DNA of 7,530 nucleotides, from contig JAGYNX010000091.1 in assembly GCA_018399855.1 (NCBI GenBank), forward strand, positions 1 to 7,530, in the 5' to 3' direction. Below, piece after piece: positions 7,375 to 7,530 of the stretch. A program made the translations under genes and the position numbers. Origin of the DNA: Spirochaetota bacterium (GTDB taxonomy: Bacteria; Spirochaetota; UBA4802; UB4802). Under the pieces are notes generated by a model. That model did no database searches. It saw nothing but the letters and a program-made list of their open reading frames with translations, and was not told where the DNA came from. How positions within the stretch are numbered: the stretch's first letter is position 1; every line of letters begins with the position of its first letter.

Positions 7375-7530
7375 ATGGACCAGGCGATTCGAAATACCGC
7401 TGAAGAATGGATGAATGCACCATACAACAAAGAAACAAGAAACGAAATAAAGAAACTCTTTGATGAGGGTAACGAGAAAGAACTCGCCGATCGCTTTTAC
7501 AGAACACTTGAATTCGGCACGGGTGGTTTG
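7375..7530 (+). CDS. Phosphohexomutase (phosphoglucomutase/phosphomannomutase family), N-terminal fragment
   Basis: The first 52 codons of a gene run off the right edge. The residues start MDQAIRNTAEEW and end FYRTLEFGTGGL. The LEFGTGGL segment is the conserved opening of domain I in the alpha-D-phosphohexomutase superfamily, where it is normally followed by RG and leads towards the catalytic phosphoserine, which is outside the window. The Trp near residue 12 and the acidic helix before the motif are typical of the long (about 550-600 aa) bacterial phosphoglucomutase/phosphomannomutase type, which interconverts hexose 1- and 6-phosphates. Which sugar it prefers cannot be told from this part. 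It is transcribed divergently from tilS. Confidence 0.85.
   Translation, partial: MDQAIRNTAEEWMNAPYNKETRNEIKKLFDEGNEKELADRFYRTLEFGTGGL

Noticed and set aside
7277..7507. 76-codon minus-strand frame over the divergent gap
   Set aside because: It runs opposite the start of the phosphohexomutase gene, which has a strong ribosome binding site and a recognisable motif.
1..7530. CRISPR arrays, tRNA genes, insertion-sequence ends, phage or defence genes
   Set aside because: I saw no repeated spacer-like units, cloverleaf sequences, transposase motifs or terminal repeats on reading through. Almost all bases are accounted for by core genes.

Overview
The window is a compact stretch of ordinary bacterial chromosome carrying six protein genes, two of them cut by the window edges. 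I saw no tRNA, rRNA, CRISPR array, insertion sequence or phage gene. The sequence is moderately AT-rich and its core genes have normal, full-length motifs. The order tilS then ftsH on one strand, followed by lineage-type hypothetical genes, resembles what I recall of spirochaetes (Borrelia has a tilS homologue next to ftsH). I therefore suggest a free-living spirochaete-like bacterium, with moderate to low confidence, because tilS-ftsH linkage also occurs in other phyla.

Layout, left to right. The 3' half of recG (replication-fork helicase) runs rightward to 1150. It converges on a four-gene leftward block with only 12 bp between the stop codons. In its own direction of transcription, the block reads tilS (7234-5813), a 197-bp gap, ftsH (5614-3656), a 21-bp gap, an unrecognised 570-aa acidic protein (3634-1922), a 48-bp gap, and a 236-aa protein ending in a SEC-C zinc-binding motif (1873-1163). 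Upstream of tilS lies a 140-bp divergent promoter region. To its right, the first 52 codons of a phosphohexomutase start at 7375 with a strong ribosome binding site.

How the genes fit together. TilS modifies the isoleucine tRNA that reads AUA, and FtsH is the membrane AAA+ protease for quality control. The close spacing of ftsH, the 570-aa gene and the SEC-C gene suggests one transcript, so the two unknown proteins may be expressed with FtsH. Whether they work with it is only inference. The SEC-C motif is known from SecA, where it binds zinc and SecB, which would fit protein export or quality control at the membrane, but the rest of that protein is not recognisable.

The most interesting content is the unrecognised 570-aa gene and its SEC-C neighbour. 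I found no convincing evidence for a new defence, mobile or RNA-based system here.
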